DNA of 6,011 nucleotides from positions 2,133-8,143 of the forward strand of contig DOZZ01000067.1 of the NCBI GenBank assembly GCA_003517725.1, written 5' to 3'. The stretch is from Bryobacterales bacterium (GTDB lineage: Bacteria; Acidobacteriota; Terriglobia; Bryobacterales; Bryobacteraceae). A program made the translations under genes and the position numbers. The notes beneath the pieces are model-generated. The model had not been told where the DNA came from, ran no database searches, and saw nothing but the letters and a program-made list of their open reading frames with translations. Of this stretch, positions 5,898-6,011 are shown one piece after another (position 1 is the first letter of the stretch; the number at the start of each line of letters is the position of its first letter).

Positions 5898-5940
5898 GCA
5901 GAGTCTGGCCAGGCCAAACGCAGATTCGAAAAAACTCTGC
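5898..5940. repeat. Nested inverted repeats upstream of the propeller gene
   Basis: GCAGAGT at 5898-5904 and ACTCTGC at 5934-5940 are exact 7-bp complements. Between them lies TGGCC-A-GGCCA (5906-5916), a perfect palindrome around a single base. A short direct repeat is also present (CGCAGAGT at 5897-5904 up to one base of offset, and CGCAGATT near 5919-5926). The cluster sits 44-86 bases upstream of the propeller start, where an operator could lie. The outer right arm overlaps the start of dispersed-repeat copy 2. Confidence 0.4.
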
Positions 5941-5972
5941 CGGCCGCCGGTCCTCATACTTCGTGGTGCGGC
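5926..5972 (+). repeat. Dispersed repeat, copy 2
   Basis: This plus-strand segment is the partner of the repeat at 2808-2845, in inverted orientation about 3.1 kb away. It matches at 35 of 38 aligned positions and has a 9-base extra segment (TCATACTTC, 5954-5962). Within it GCCGC (5943-5947) can pair with GCGGC (5968-5972). A further hairpin follows (GCGGCTT at 5968-5974 with AAGCTGC at 5977-5983, one G-T pair). Similarity to copy 1 may extend weakly to about 6000, so the full element could reach or pass the right edge. Confidence 0.75.
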
Positions 5973-6011
5973 TTTCAAGCTGCGGGCGGCTTCAGCAGGG
6001 GACGGTCCGGG

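Larger units (their letters stand above)
5855..6011. other. Intergenic region upstream of the propeller gene
   Basis: This is the 5' flank of the minus-strand propeller gene and runs to the right edge. It carries the ribosome-binding site, a nested inverted-repeat cluster and copy 2 of the dispersed repeat, each listed separately. A 126-residue minus-strand frame covering 5598-5978 crosses it but overlaps the propeller gene in another frame and is dismissed. No -10/-35 pair could be assigned with confidence. Confidence 0.5.

Noticed and set aside
5598..5978. Minus-strand frame of 126 residues crossing the propeller start
   Set aside because: It overlaps the propeller gene in another frame, begins inside the dispersed repeat, and shows no domain or signal peptide.

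Overview
The window looks like chromosomal DNA from a GC-rich soil-type bacterium, most likely an acidobacterium of the Solibacter/Bryobacter kind. This is an inference from gene content and protein style: a secreted TolB-like propeller with repeated WSPDG motifs, a large di-haem cytochrome opening with Tyr-rich segments, and a small secreted DUF4177-like protein. No rRNA, tRNA or other marker gene is present to fix the taxonomy. There is no CRISPR array, transposase, integrase or phage gene.

Layout from left to right: (1) 1-154 is non-coding and carries a perfect 10-bp inverted repeat just past the helicase stop. (2) 155-2470 (minus; possibly from a TTG at 2536) encodes an MrfA/YprA-like superfamily 2 helicase with a C-terminal four-cysteine DUF1998 region. 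(3) 2471-2612 is a divergent control region with a perfect 13-bp inverted repeat. (4) 2613-2765 (plus) is a short unrecognised ORF of 50 residues. (5) 2766-2895 is non-coding and holds one copy of a dispersed repeat. (6) 2896-4349 (minus) is an exported di-haem c-type cytochrome of the CcpA/MauG superfamily, broken into two reading frames by a single-base shift in a run of four G (plus strand). (7) 4350-4449 is a divergent spacer. (8) 4450-4731 (plus) is a secreted DUF4177-like small protein. (9) 4757-5854 (minus) is a secreted TolB/WD40-like beta-propeller. (10) 5855-6011 is non-coding and holds a nested inverted repeat and the second, oppositely oriented copy of the dispersed repeat.

The genes do not form one operon. 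They are single transcription units alternating in direction, and no common pathway is evident. The helicase belongs to DNA repair in the cytoplasm; the cytochrome, DUF4177-like protein and propeller all carry export signals and would act outside the inner membrane.

The observations most worth a second look are the cytochrome frameshift, which lies exactly in register with a -1 slippery heptamer although a one-base indel is the simpler reading; the inverted pair of ~38-bp intergenic repeats about 3.1 kb apart; and the 13-bp inverted repeat at the helicase start. I see no convincing multi-gene novel system here.
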